64,000 nt of DNA from Apoda limacodes (Eukaryota; Arthropoda; Insecta; Lepidoptera; Limacodidae). The notes below the pieces were generated by a model, which saw only the letters and a list, made by a program, of their open reading frames with translations, did no database searches and was not told the DNA's origin. A program made the position numbers and the translations under genes. Shown in pieces: positions 22,289-33,600 of the stretch (position 1 is its first letter; each line of letters opens with the position of its first letter). The stretch covers positions 14,880,001-14,944,000 of the forward strand of contig OX291551.1 of NCBI GenBank assembly GCA_946406115.1, in the 5' to 3' direction.

Positions 22289-22885
22289 TTAATTTTTTGA
22301 CGGTGTCTTGAGGAATACCTTCCACTCCTCTAACAAAGCTGCCTTCAATTCTTCAAGGCTCGAAGGGGCTGGATTTCTTGCTCGTACCCTTCGTTTGAGC
22401 TCATCCCAAAAATGCTCGATGGGATTTATGTCTGGACTAAGCACAGGCCAGTCCATTGTGCGCAAATCGACTTCTCGAAGAAACTGCTGAATAACGCGCG
22501 CTGTGTGGCACCTAGCAATGTTGTACATTAGGATGAAGTCTTCGCCAACAAACCCTGCGTAGGGCACAACATGTTCCAGGAGAATATTTGTGATGTACCC
22601 ATCAGCTGTCAGTCCTGTTCCTCCGCCTCCACCAGGCACGAAAATGAGCTGGGTTTTACCCTCCAACGAGATACCAGCCCGCATCATGCTAGAACCGCCA
22701 CCATAGGCAACGGTTTCTGCGAAGCAGCATTGAGAAAATCGCTCTCCCGGACGGCTGTAGACCGGGCCTCTCCTGTCACTGCCATGCAGACACATCCTGC
22801 ACTCGTCAGGGAACAGGACCGACTGCCATTGCCCAATACTCCAGATAAGATGCTCTCGAACAAACTGTAGCCGAGCTTGATAGTG
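22289..22885 (-). pseudogene. Tc1-type transposase, C-terminal part, catalytically broken
   Basis: Tc1/mariner transposases cut and paste DNA with a DD34E catalytic triad. The frame reads QFVREHLIWSIGQWQSVLF-PDE (first Asp region), GEDFILMYNIARCHTA where the family has a DNAR-type second Asp (here Asn), then SPDINPIEHFWDELKRR with the third-residue Glu, and stops after LKTPSKN. The N-terminal DNA-binding half is missing. Homology starts abruptly near 22885, where the frame upstream belongs to a Jockey-type retrotransposon. Downstream non-coding sequence (22190-22288) is probably the element's 3' side, but I did not find its inverted repeat. Confidence 0.8.
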
Positions 22886-24330
22886 GAGTTCCTTACGAAG
22901 TAAGGTGCACCGCAAACGGTGCGCAGGGCTTTCGCTTGGCTGGCTCGTAGGCGTCGCCGGTGAGTTTCCTTCACTAGCGCGTACCATGCAGGCGCGGCGT
23001 ATGTGAGGAGGGGCCTGATATAGCTCTTATGGACCGCAACTTTCGTGCGGAGCGGAAGCATAGAGGAGAGAACTGGGCGTAGTAACGCAGTTGCTGCTCT
23101 GCATTTAGAGATGACATCAGTGACGTGGTGTTTCATGCTCAGTCTTTTGTCGATGGTAACCCCCAAGTATTTGACTTTGGGGCTCCACTCGATTGGTTGG
23201 CCCAGCAGATGCAATCTTGGCAGTGCGGTTCTGATGTGACGAAGCATGATAGCTTGCGTCTTCGCCACGTTCACTGCCAGTCTCCATTTGGAGAGCCAGT
23301 ATGGCAGGGCGTCGAGTGATTTTTGCATCACAGTTACAGCGCGACAGGGGTTTGTGGAGGATGTCAGGTACGCCGCGTCGTCAGCATACAGTGCTAACGT
23401 GGTAGCCTCTTCCTTTGGGATGCCATCGGTGTAGAAGGAGTAGCAGGTTGGGGAGAGCACACTTCCTTGCGGTACTCCAGCTACTGCGTGGTGTTCCGAT
23501 GATATCGCGTCTTCCACTACAACTCGAAAACGGCGGTCATCGAGGAAGGAGGACATGACTCTCACGATTCTGCGTGGGATTTCGATCGTCGACATCTTGA
23601 GCAGCAGACCTGCGTGCCAGACTCGGTCAAACGCTTTCTCCATGTCAAGGAGCACTGCGACGGTATATTCTCGCTTATTTACGGCCGTCGCTGCATAATT
23701 TAGTACCCTTGACAGCTGCAATGTGGTGGAGTGTTCAGCCCTGAACCCAAATTGTTCAGGGCGCGGGGTGAAGCTCTCGTGGATATGGTGCAACAGAAGT
23801 CTCTCGAACAGCTTCGAGATGTTTGGCAGTAGTTCGATGGGTCGATAACTTTCTGGTTTTAGAATGTTCTTCCCGGGCTTAGTCAGCACAATCACGTGGC
23901 CTGTCTTCCATGAAGAGGGAAAGTGCCCCGTACGAACTATACCATTAAAAAGACGGGTCACAGCAGCAATAGTTTTCGGCGGCAAATCGCGCAGTGCGTA
24001 GTTCGTGATCTTGTCCGCGCCGGGGGCTTTCTTTAGCTTCAGTTTTCTTATGTTGCGCTGAACTTGGCCCGGGGAGAAAACGATTGTGTCATCTTCCGGG
24101 GCTATCGGCTCATCGAGGAATGCTGCAACTTGACTGTTGACTTCCGCGACATATTCTGCGTTTGCAGTAGGGTTGAGGCTGAACTGGCGCTCAAGATAGG
24201 CTGCAAAGATCTCCGCACGGTCTGCTGCGCGGTACCTTAATGTACCATCTTCTGCGAGCAGTGGGCGTGTGGGAGGTTTCTTTTGCGATTTGTGCATTAG
24301 ATTCATGGACGTAGTTTTCCCACGAGTCTG
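22885..24330 (-). pseudogene. Jockey-type retrotransposon reverse transcriptase (ORF2, C-terminal part)
   Basis: Non-LTR reverse transcriptase copies the element RNA at a nicked target. Motifs in order are KKAPGADKI, YRPIELLPNISKLFERLL, EQFGFRAEHST, LLDMEKAFDRVWH (motif A Asp), GVPQGSVLSPTCYSFY (motif B), ALYADDAAYL (motif C with both Asp) and VKYLGVTIDKRL. These are Jockey-clade style and intact over more than 400 codons. A frameshift near 24290 separates it from the endonuclease frame. After FVRNSTI the family homology stops and the frame runs antiparallel-free into Tc1 DNA, so the 3' end of the retrotransposon is gone. Its GC content is clearly higher than the flanks. Confidence 0.88.
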
Positions 24331-25340
24331 TGTAATGGGCATCGATTTCCTTGCTCAGTTTCTCCTCAATCTTGTCAAGGGCCGTCTTGATCGTTGGGCA
24401 TCGGGATCGTTGCCATAGTCTTCGAAGGTGGCGCTTCTCAGTCCGCAAAACTTGTATTCGGCGTGGAAGAGGATTTTGTCTTCCGCGCATCAGCAAAGTT
24501 GTGGATGAGTCTTTTATGGCCTGTTCGATATTTGCTGTGATCTCCTGGGCAAGGTGATCGACGTCTTCAGAGGTGAAAACCGGTCTAGTAATAGTACTGT
24601 GATGGATGAGTTCAATGTATTTGGGCCAGTCTATCTTGGTTCTTGGGGCTGGAGGAGCAACCGATATTGGTTTTGGCGATATTACTGCGACAACAAGCAG
24701 GTGGTCCGATTGCATGTTGTCGGGCAGAACCTCCAAAGTGGATTGGTTGGGTAGATCCCGGTGAGCAGCAATGTCCAGTACGTCCGAGCTGTGTAGCGGA
24801 TTGAACGGGTAGCGGGTCGGAACATCAGGACCAGTGATACTGTAGCCATTCGCCTCGTGATCGTTGAACAGTATACGGCCATTTGTCGTGGAGGTGGACG
24901 AGTTCCATCCTGGGTGTTTGGCGTTCCAATCGCCAGCCATGAAGATGGGAACGTTTAGTTGGAGCAGCCGGTGGATATCTTGCACTTGCAAGCGGTTGTT
25001 AGGTGCGTTGTAAATTGCGTAGATTTGGAAAGGTTGTCCTTCTACGCAGACCTCAACACCCAGTGCGTACGGTGATGTAGTCGAGGTAGTGGATAACGGT
25101 TGGTGCACTATTCTTCTTTTGACCAAGACCGCCAGGCCTCTGATCGCTCGGCCTTGTTCCGAAGTTGTATCGTGTCGATAAATGTGGTAGTTCGGCATTT
25201 TCCAATGCTCAGATGCACGAAGATGGGTCTCACATATGAGAGCCACCTGTATATCTTGCTCGGAGAGGAGAGTACGCAGTAGATTAGATTTGGCGCGTAC
25301 GCCGTTTGCGTTCCAGTAGAGTATTTTCAGTGCCCTAGGA
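24290..25340 (-). pseudogene. Jockey-type retrotransposon endonuclease (ORF2, N-terminal part)
   Basis: APE-type endonuclease that nicks target DNA. The frame reads LKILYWNANGV at its start (just left of the ORF1 stop at 25335), CETHLRASEHW with the catalytic Glu, FMAGDWNAKHPGW with Asp/Asn, and MQSDHLLVVAV with the terminal Asp-His. It ends out of frame with the reverse transcriptase, so ORF2 is broken by one frameshift. The ORF1/ORF2 junction is very tight, as usual for this group. Confidence 0.87.
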
Positions 25341-26040
25341 GTGAAGGCGAAGCAGGGAGTTTATTCCTCTGGTGGTTGCGGATACGACATCCTTGCCTTC
25401 ACGTGCCAGAAGTCTTATCTCCAGCAGGATGTCTATCGCCATGTCCAGCAGAGGGTTGGGCGGAGTATCAATGTGAACTCTCTTTTCCCCTGTGGTTGGT
25501 TTCTCCGACGCTGCTAAAATCGATGACAGGTAGGTCGCAGCGTCATGGGAACTTCTTGTTTGCGACTCAGTAACTGCAGCTGCTTGCGACTGGGCTGATG
25601 GTACCTCCACAGAGGTGCTGGGAGGAGTAACCTTCTTCTTTCTTCTACCACGTTTCCTTTTCCCGCTATTTGCGGTTCGTTCCTGTGGTAGGTTCGCTGG
25701 GGCCATAAGCGAAGCGCTGGAGGCGGATGCCTCAACAGTGTTCACTGTGGTGGTTTTTTCGGTGGCAGTAGTGGCAGAAGACGCTGTTGTCAACGGGATC
25801 GTGCCTGCTTTCCTGTTCCACTGCTCTTTTTTGGACACAGCGCACGAGGGATTGTTCGCGGCATGTGGCCCGCCGCAGTTGGCGCAGGTAGCAGGCTCCG
25901 TTAAAGGTCTTGGGCAATCTTTTGCAGTGTGTTCTTCGCCGCATCGAAAACAGGCCAGGCGGCGATGACACTCAAAGGAGGAGTGGCGAAAAGCTTGGCA
26001 CCGGTAAAAGGGTTGAAGGGTAACGGGGGTTTTATAGGGT
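25335..26040 (-). pseudogene. Jockey-type retrotransposon Gag (ORF1), 5'-truncated
   Basis: The zinc-knuckle region reads CFRCGEEHTAKDC and CANCGGPHAANNPSC, two CCHC knuckles. A preceding, decayed knuckle (FYRCQAFRHSSFECH) has lost its first Cys. A basic KRKRGRRKKK stretch and a Ser/Thr/Ala-rich C-terminus follow, with a stop at 25335. No Gag N-terminus was found beyond about 26040, so the element is 5'-truncated, as expected from incomplete reverse transcription. Confidence 0.75.
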
Positions 26041-26251
26041 TAGAGGGTATCGCAACTGGCAGGTAGAATAGTGAGTAATTTGTCCCATACGCCCTAATTG
26101 CGCAAATTAACATGTTGGTACTTGTTTTATTTAATAGTGTTGATGTTTTTTTTGAAGCTTAGGTCTCAAGCTTTAAATATTGTGTACTTTTATTTAGAAC
26201 AATGTTTGAATGTAGAGGTAGCGCATAGCACATACAAGTATATATAAAACG

Positions 26252-27458
26252 TAGTGGCGTGCACTCCATGTATGCAGAAAGGCACTGCCTACCCTAGAAC
26301 ATTAACATTACACAGTAGTAAGTATAAACTATCAGGCTAATAAACGCTGTCTCGTCTTTTCATTTAGTACTTTACCAAGGTACAGACTGTTCAGTAAATA
26401 TTAAACTAACAAGTCTAAAGATTTTTTTTACGCTTTTTGCATAGACGCAGGTGATAGAATCAGAAGGCTTAGATACATTTTCCGCGGCAGACACACAATA
26501 ATGTGTTCTTAAATAGCCTATCAAACACACTCACACATGCACAAACAAACGGCTGACAATCAAGTATATCTTTGCACGGGCAGTGTCACTACCGTCTACG
26601 CAAAACCAGAAAAAATATTGCAGCTCTCTATATAAACGTTAGTTCTACATTTGCATGATTTTCACAGCTTGAAGTTAGTGCCTCAAATCAAAAGTCAGCT
26701 ATTCATACACAATTACTAAAAACCGTCGATATTTTTGACGAGTATCTCGAACTATTTTCCGTGAACAGCTTGCATTAATACAGTGTTTTTAGATGTCAGT
26801 ACGAGACCTGTCGAACATGACCGAAACTTGACGAAGTTTTACGGTAGTACCGGGATATGACGATGGCTGTAAGTGTATCATAACTATTTACTTTAGTTGA
26901 TTAAAAACGTCGCCATTGTTTTTTTTGCGTAGGTACACAATAAGGCACAGGTTAAATTATAGATTTTGTTATTAAGTACCTTACTTGTTTTTAAAATAAT
27001 AAGTAAGTGCACAGGTTATGATAGATAACACGAACTTTGGAAGTAGTTTAGGCAGTGTGTGTTTTACTATTTGCATTAAGAAATATTAAGTATTGTTTTA
27101 GTGACAAGAAACAAAATATGTAGGTACTAGGTAGTTATAGTGAACGGCGGCCATTGTATTTCGGATTCTGTTCTGATCAGAGCAGAGTAACTAAAAGGAG
27201 ACGCAAGGAAAAAAAAAAAGTAAAAAGGTATGTACCCAAAAAAAACTATTTAAAACAATAGGTAAAACTATTTCGCTGGCTAATTTCGTGTCAACATACA
27301 AACAATAATAAAATGTATGGAACGATATACATGTTTGGGATGGCATACCACAATATTAGCATTTACAATATATACACTACAACACGCAGAAATTTTTTGG
27401 TGAGTCGATTTTTCATTGTTTTTTCCTACCCTGACTAAAACCTCTGTGCACGCCACTG
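26252..27458. mobile_element. hAT-like non-autonomous element with TAGTGGCGTGCAC ends
   Basis: The left end tagtggcgtgcac (26252-26264) and the right end gtgcacgccactg (27446-27458) are inverted repeats with one terminal mismatch. Subterminal ctgcctaccct on the left and ctaccctgac on the right do not pair simply. It encloses 1.2 kb of non-coding DNA. The flanks (ataaaacg / gtataaag) do not give an exact 8-bp duplication. It ends 44 bp downstream of the transporter stop codon. Confidence 0.6.
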
Positions 27459-27502
27459 GTATAAAGGTACATATAATAATACGAAAAGGCTAGAATAAAA
27501 AA

Positions 27503-27661
27503 TTAAATTATTTTTATTACACTATTGTTATCATTTTCATTATGTAGTGGTATGTCTATTGCAGTATCTTTCGAAGAAGTTGACCTCATTTCATTTACAA
27601 CTGTTCCTTCTGCAACTTCAGAATTCGGCTTCCATGTTAGCCCGTTGGCGATGACTGGTTC
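27503..27661 (-). CDS. Eaat: Eaat exon 9 (C-terminus)
   Basis: Acceptor TCGTTACAG, phase 0. Encodes a 52-residue hydrophilic cytoplasmic tail ([12 protein letters not shown] ... NNSVIKII) with TAA at 27503-27505. An AATAAA hexamer overlaps the last codons. The tail is poorly conserved in the family, so this exon rests on splice phase and position. Confidence 0.7.
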   Translation of the reverse strand, partial: EPVIANGLTWKPNSEVAEGTVVNEMRSTSSKDTAIDIPLHNENDNNSVIKII

Positions 27662-30600
27662 CTGTAACGAATTTTATCTATCAAATGTTTCCGGAAAATA
27701 CTTGTTTGGTATTTTTTTTAATAATTTGACACCGAAAGTAAAGAGATAATCGAACTCGAGTTGCGGAAAATACAGATTTTTATCATTCTGGGTGGGTATT
27801 GGTACTATTAACTATACCATGTCGTTGATTGCCAGATGATGATTATATTAAATCTTCCAGTAAGAAATAAGCTAGGTAATTAATAGTTCATATATTTGCT
27901 TTAACTTTTTCTACGTAATAGAAATGTACTGTTAGATAAACACGTGTTAAAATGGAATCAGAATATTTTATGGTATGTATAAAAAATCTAAGAAGAGCTA
28001 TATTTGGAGGCAATAAATCAATCAGGCTATGAATATTAGGCACCTATACACTATTAATTTAAAATTCAAACAAGAGAGCATCTTCTTAACTAAACTATGA
28101 TTCAAGCCACAAAACAATCTTCGCAGTTAGAAAAAAGAAGTATATTTCATCAAATGTTATCTTTGCAGAGCAGCCTTTTCTACCATGTACCAGGCTTTAT
28201 TCATATAAGTAGGTACACATGGTACTTTTTACACGCACAAATACTTGCTTAGCAGCCTTCATACGTCCCCACTGCTTGGGCACGGCCTACCCTCATAAGC
28301 GAGGGTGATTGGGCCATAGTCCATACTCTGTATCGACCGTATGAAATTGTTGAACTGTTTATATACTATGACTACAATGCCTGCCCAAAAAAACAAGCAA
28401 AGTCCAAAACCGACCTCATTGTAGCAAGGCTTGAGACAGGGACGCTTTCTCTTAGAAGCTGTTCGCGACTGCGATGGAAGCTGTCAGGTTTATGGAATGG
28501 GAAATATATGCATGAAAAGAATGAATCAGCATCAGTGGTGATTATATCATTCCCCTCAAATTTGCTGACAACACTGAAGTCAAATTTTAGAAACAGACGT
28601 TGGAAGGCTTGAAATGCTTCGAAGCCATAGCAATGTATTTCAACAGATAGATCTCAAAATAAACATGGAAAAGACGAAGATCATGTCTAATGTCCATGTT
28701 TTACCTACCCGTTTTCATAGAGAACATTGCACTCGAATTTGTTACCTTGAACTAGTAGGAAAGTCAAATTCTTAGAAAAGGATAAATCAACGAATCCAAC
28801 TCAGATGAGTTGGTACCGTTCGGGAAACTACGCTGTATCTTCTAATCCAAAGTAATTAAAGTACTTAAAACAAAAGTCTTCCAACCTGTAAGAGTGGCTA
28901 GCGATGACTAATGTCACTAAGATCTGGTTAACTCTTGTAGATCTAACGTCCGAGATACAGAGAGAGAGAGAGCTATGCTCGAAGTTTTTTCAAATATGAA
29001 GGAATCCATAATAATAAGGAAATACGTAAAAAAAGCTTCATAAAATTATTTTAAAGATTCATGACTCATATCACTATTTGTTTAAAGATTCATGACTCAT
29101 ATCACTATTCTTTTAAAGATTCATGACTCATCACTATTTGTTTAAATTGTGCTTAAATGAAGATTTGAGCTTCCGATATTGCGATGTTGTCCCAAACATC
29201 ATTACCGAATGGTGACTGGCGTACTTGTGAATTTGAACGAAGACTTAAGGTAAAAAAAAATATGTGTCTAATATCCTCTATATACTATATATATCTATAT
29301 ACCCTCTTTCTTTTTCGTTTGGTTCCGAAACTACTAGGTCTCACTTGAAACTGGCCACAACAGTACATACTCACTATGTCACTGCGTTTTTGGTACGAAC
29401 TAATTTTACAAAAAATTCTGTATTTAGTAGTAGCGTTCTGTTAATGAAATTCAATACAATGATTAGGGCCCCATTCTAGTAAAATTCAGCGTACAGCGAC
29501 CGGTTGAAAAGTTGTGTTAGTAATGAGTGAAATTAATGGACATGATTGCCTTACTGTCGTACTCTATGCCTCTTGTTAGATCTCTTATACCATGATGGTC
29601 CGCGAACGTGATGAAGTTATTATTTTTACTCTTGCAAAATAATTATGAAAAATAAGACTTACCATTGATAGGTTATCACAAGCTGTGAGCTCTTTTTTGG
29701 AAAGATGTTCAACAACTGCAGCTGCGTAACAGTCTCCCAACATGTTGTTAGTTGTTCGAATACGGTCACTGACAAATAAATAAAAAAGGAGCTATGTTAA
29801 TATTATCTTCCATTCAATTTTAATGTTTTGTATCTAAGGCTGTTTAAACTGTCAAATAATAATAATTTTGCAGTCATAAAAGAGCATAAACAATTAATAA
29901 TTTGTTATTCGTAATAATTATATTTATTTATAATAACAATGTGTATGTACATATATCCTCATGGTTTATATCTCCAGAAGGTTGGACACACACCCACATT
30001 ACAATGGACAGGCCCTTTTCAACAATTTTTTTATCTAATTGTGTTTAATTGTTTCAAGAACGAGCTCCCATACTTACACATTTATAACACTAACAGCATA
30101 GCAGTTAAACTTTTGTATAAATACACATGTAATTATACAAAGTGTATTATTTTATTTCACCAAATATAGGTGGAAAGGGTCAACTTTGTGGCTACTCCGA
30201 AGATTAAATGCAGAAAGTTATGAATAAAAGCTAACAGTAAGAAACGTGTTACCGAAAAGGAGTAGGTACTATGCTCTTAGTAAAAATATGAATTTAACTC
30301 GGTTATCAGACACTCGGTGTACTTATACATTGAGTATATAGTGTATATAGTTTATAGTATATGTATATAATCAGTCTTAACCTAGTTTTAGTACGTATGC
30401 AAATAAAGGTATATAATGTAACTACAACATTTATCGGATACCAATGGCATAGGCTAAATAATAATTTTATTCATACAGTCAGCCATAGAGGGCCTATGGT
30501 ATAGGTATAAGTAATAAGCACAACATGGCGTCTCTACAGAGCAATCGTACAGCAATGAACGCCGCAAAATGGGGGTGAGCAGACCTGACTAGCCCAAGTT

Positions 30601-33600
30601 GTCTCATTTGACTAATTGGGTGCTGTCAAGCCATACAGTTTACTGCGGCGCAATGACTAATTGACGTGAGATTAATCAAAGACGGGGACTGACTGTATGA
30701 ATGTTTAGACTGTGACAATAGTGCTATGGACATGTAACAATATATAAAAGTATAGTTGTTAGTTTGTCCCGTTCTGACATAAAGTCACATATACTTACAC
30801 AAGCCAGTCAACAGCGAAGAGAAGCGATACATCATGAGTAGGGGCATCCACTGCGGCAAGAACCACTAGCAGCAGTACCATAGCAGCTGAAGGCACAGAA
30901 GCTGATGACAATGACGCTGCAGTTGATGTTAAACTGAAAAAATACCCTATTGTAAATTAATGCTCCGGAACCTAAAATATGTTTGAATAAGCCAGTGGAG
31001 GCGTTGAACCACAGATCTCTTTTTTAAACTTTAAACGCACTATAAAAAACAAATCTACATGTATTTATTTGGAAAGCTAGTTACAAAAAATTACAAAAAA
31101 TCAAACTAAAATCATGTAGATTCCAGGTGGTGCTGCAGTCAAGGCTACTATTCCTGCAATATCAACAAAGCAGCAGGATACGCAATTCCGAATCGATTGG
31201 ACCTGGACAAGTTGCTCATATCCCTTCATCATCCAGAAAAATGCTGATGATGTTCAAATAACCGAACTGATTTTCTGGAACTATAGGTGAGAACACTCTC
31301 AACAAAGTCACCCTTCAAATAAAAAAATTGAATCAGAATCGGTTCTTTCGTTTGAGCACTACGATGCTACAGACAGATACACAAATATACGTCAAACTTA
31401 AACAACGATGGGTGTTTTCATCAGGGGTAAAAACAACAACACTTACAAAATAGCAACCAACTGGGCAAATGTAAGCTGCACGTTATTCATTTGGCAGATA
31501 AATATACTTGAAACAGCAAGGAACAAAGCTGTGCCATCCATATTTATGTTGCAGCCAATCGGCAGCACAAAGCGTGTTATGCGAGGATTTATGCGGAGTG
31601 GACCCTCCATGGCGCGAAAAGTGATTGGCAAAGCAGCAGCCCTGAAAATAGTGTCAGAATTTGTCAGTAAATAGTTATGAAAAACGAATTTTTAACTGGA
31701 TACTTTAGAAATTCAAAAGCTAGGAAAATCGAAGATGTTGTTGAGTTGATCATGTCTGTTTAAAGAATCTTAAGAAAGGGATTTATGTGTGTGTTTGCAT
31801 CAATCTTAGTTCTTAGCCGGAAGATATCCGGTATTAAGAGTCGAACTTTATGTATCCGGAATTTATCGGACCCGCTGAAAACGGCCCTGTATAAGTCCGG
31901 ATACAATACAAGCAAACATTTTATTATTTCCTGCGTTGAATCGACTACATAGGATCCGGATATATTCGATCCCGAATTTTACCCGAAAGCAACTGGATCA
32001 TGCTCTTTTTTTTCAGACTTAAAAAAAATTACTAACAGTAAAGATAATTGCTAGAGTTATTTTTATAACTCTGTTGTGATTTTATCCTCGTATCTTACGG
32101 ATCCTTAATCTTCGGTAAATTGTGTATTTTGTAATAGTGCAAATAAGTAGTACAAAAATCCATACTTCCTAGTAATATTATAAATACGCAAGTATCTCTA
32201 AACCACTGAACCGATCTCGATGAAATTTGGCAATGTGATAGCTTGCACCTTAAGACAGGACATAGGCAACTTAAATCACATGTTAGTCAGATTATCACAC
32301 AGAGGATTAAAAGAAACTGTGCTAAGCTGCTGAGTTGATTAATAAAAATAAATAAATAAATAAGGACTTATAAAAAACGCCATGTGTGAATCAGATTAGT
32401 GCAGTAAAAGGTAATAAATATGAATTTTATTGAACCGCTGAGCCGATTTTGATATAAAATTTAATAGAGATAACCTTTAGAGAGGGCAAACACAAGTTAA
32501 GTGTGAGTCAGATTAACAAACTGAAATACTGCGGAAATTTCAAAGCTTTATTAACGGAATTCAAATAGAAGCAGGATCTTAAAGTATATTTTTTTAAGTA
32601 TATTTTTATTAGCGCACAGAGGATACGTGCATGTAGCTAACACGCTGAGCCAACTTTGATAAAATTTGGTTTGGACAAAGCATATAAAGCATAGTGAATC
32701 TGATGGTGATTTCACACCAAAATATAAATCGAGTGTCAACAGTAACCCTACATCCCAAATGTAGATTTATTCATGTATACTTAGATTTTTTTGTATACTT
32801 AAATTTTTTTTGTATACTTATATTTATTTTGTATACTTAGATTTTTTTTATTTGTAACTTAAGGATCTAATACTTACGTTGAAGCTACAGCACACGCTGT
32901 CAACATTGCATGTGATAATCCCCAATAAAACTTAAAGGGATTTTTCCTTAAAATTAAGAAGTATATCAACTGCATAATTAATAACTGATAGAAAAATACG
33001 CTAGTTGCCACAGTAGTGATGAACATTCCCAGTTGAGATATGACTTGACCTGAAATTTTTAGAAAATGGATCCGTAAATCTGGCTATTAAAATTAAATAA
33101 AATAAAATTATTTTTATTTCAACCAACTAGGCTCCGATACATATGTACACATTTGTTAGTATCAGAAAATATCTTAAGAGCTAATGTTAGTAGTACACAA
33201 ACCATCTTAAAGTGGTTCACATACTGAAGATGCAGCCTAGTCGACATCAGCTTCAGAATGGTGTTGGTGCTGGTACTCAGTCTGCGTGCCACAGATGTGA
33301 ACCGCTTACGCATAGTTGCATAGAAGCAGCATCCCTGAAGAGCCGCAACGTCTAGGCATCCCCATCAAAACGCTGAATGCATTATTGTATTTGACCTTCA
33401 GGGCGCTAAACTGTTTGCGTGTTTTAACCCAAAGGCTGCTTGTGTAAAAAGATGTACAGTAGGCTCGAAATAAAGTTACTTTGACTTCTCTCGAGCAACG
33501 AGCAAACCTGCGAGCTATCATGTTAGCACGCACAGAAAGCGCCCTACGTTCCTTTTCAAAGTTTGTATTGTCAGATCGGATCAGAAGTCACCCAATGCCC

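Noticed and set aside
22308..25968. Plus-strand open frames across the retrotransposon
   Set aside because: Antisense shadows of the Gag, endonuclease, RT and Tc1 frames on the minus strand; no motifs of their own.
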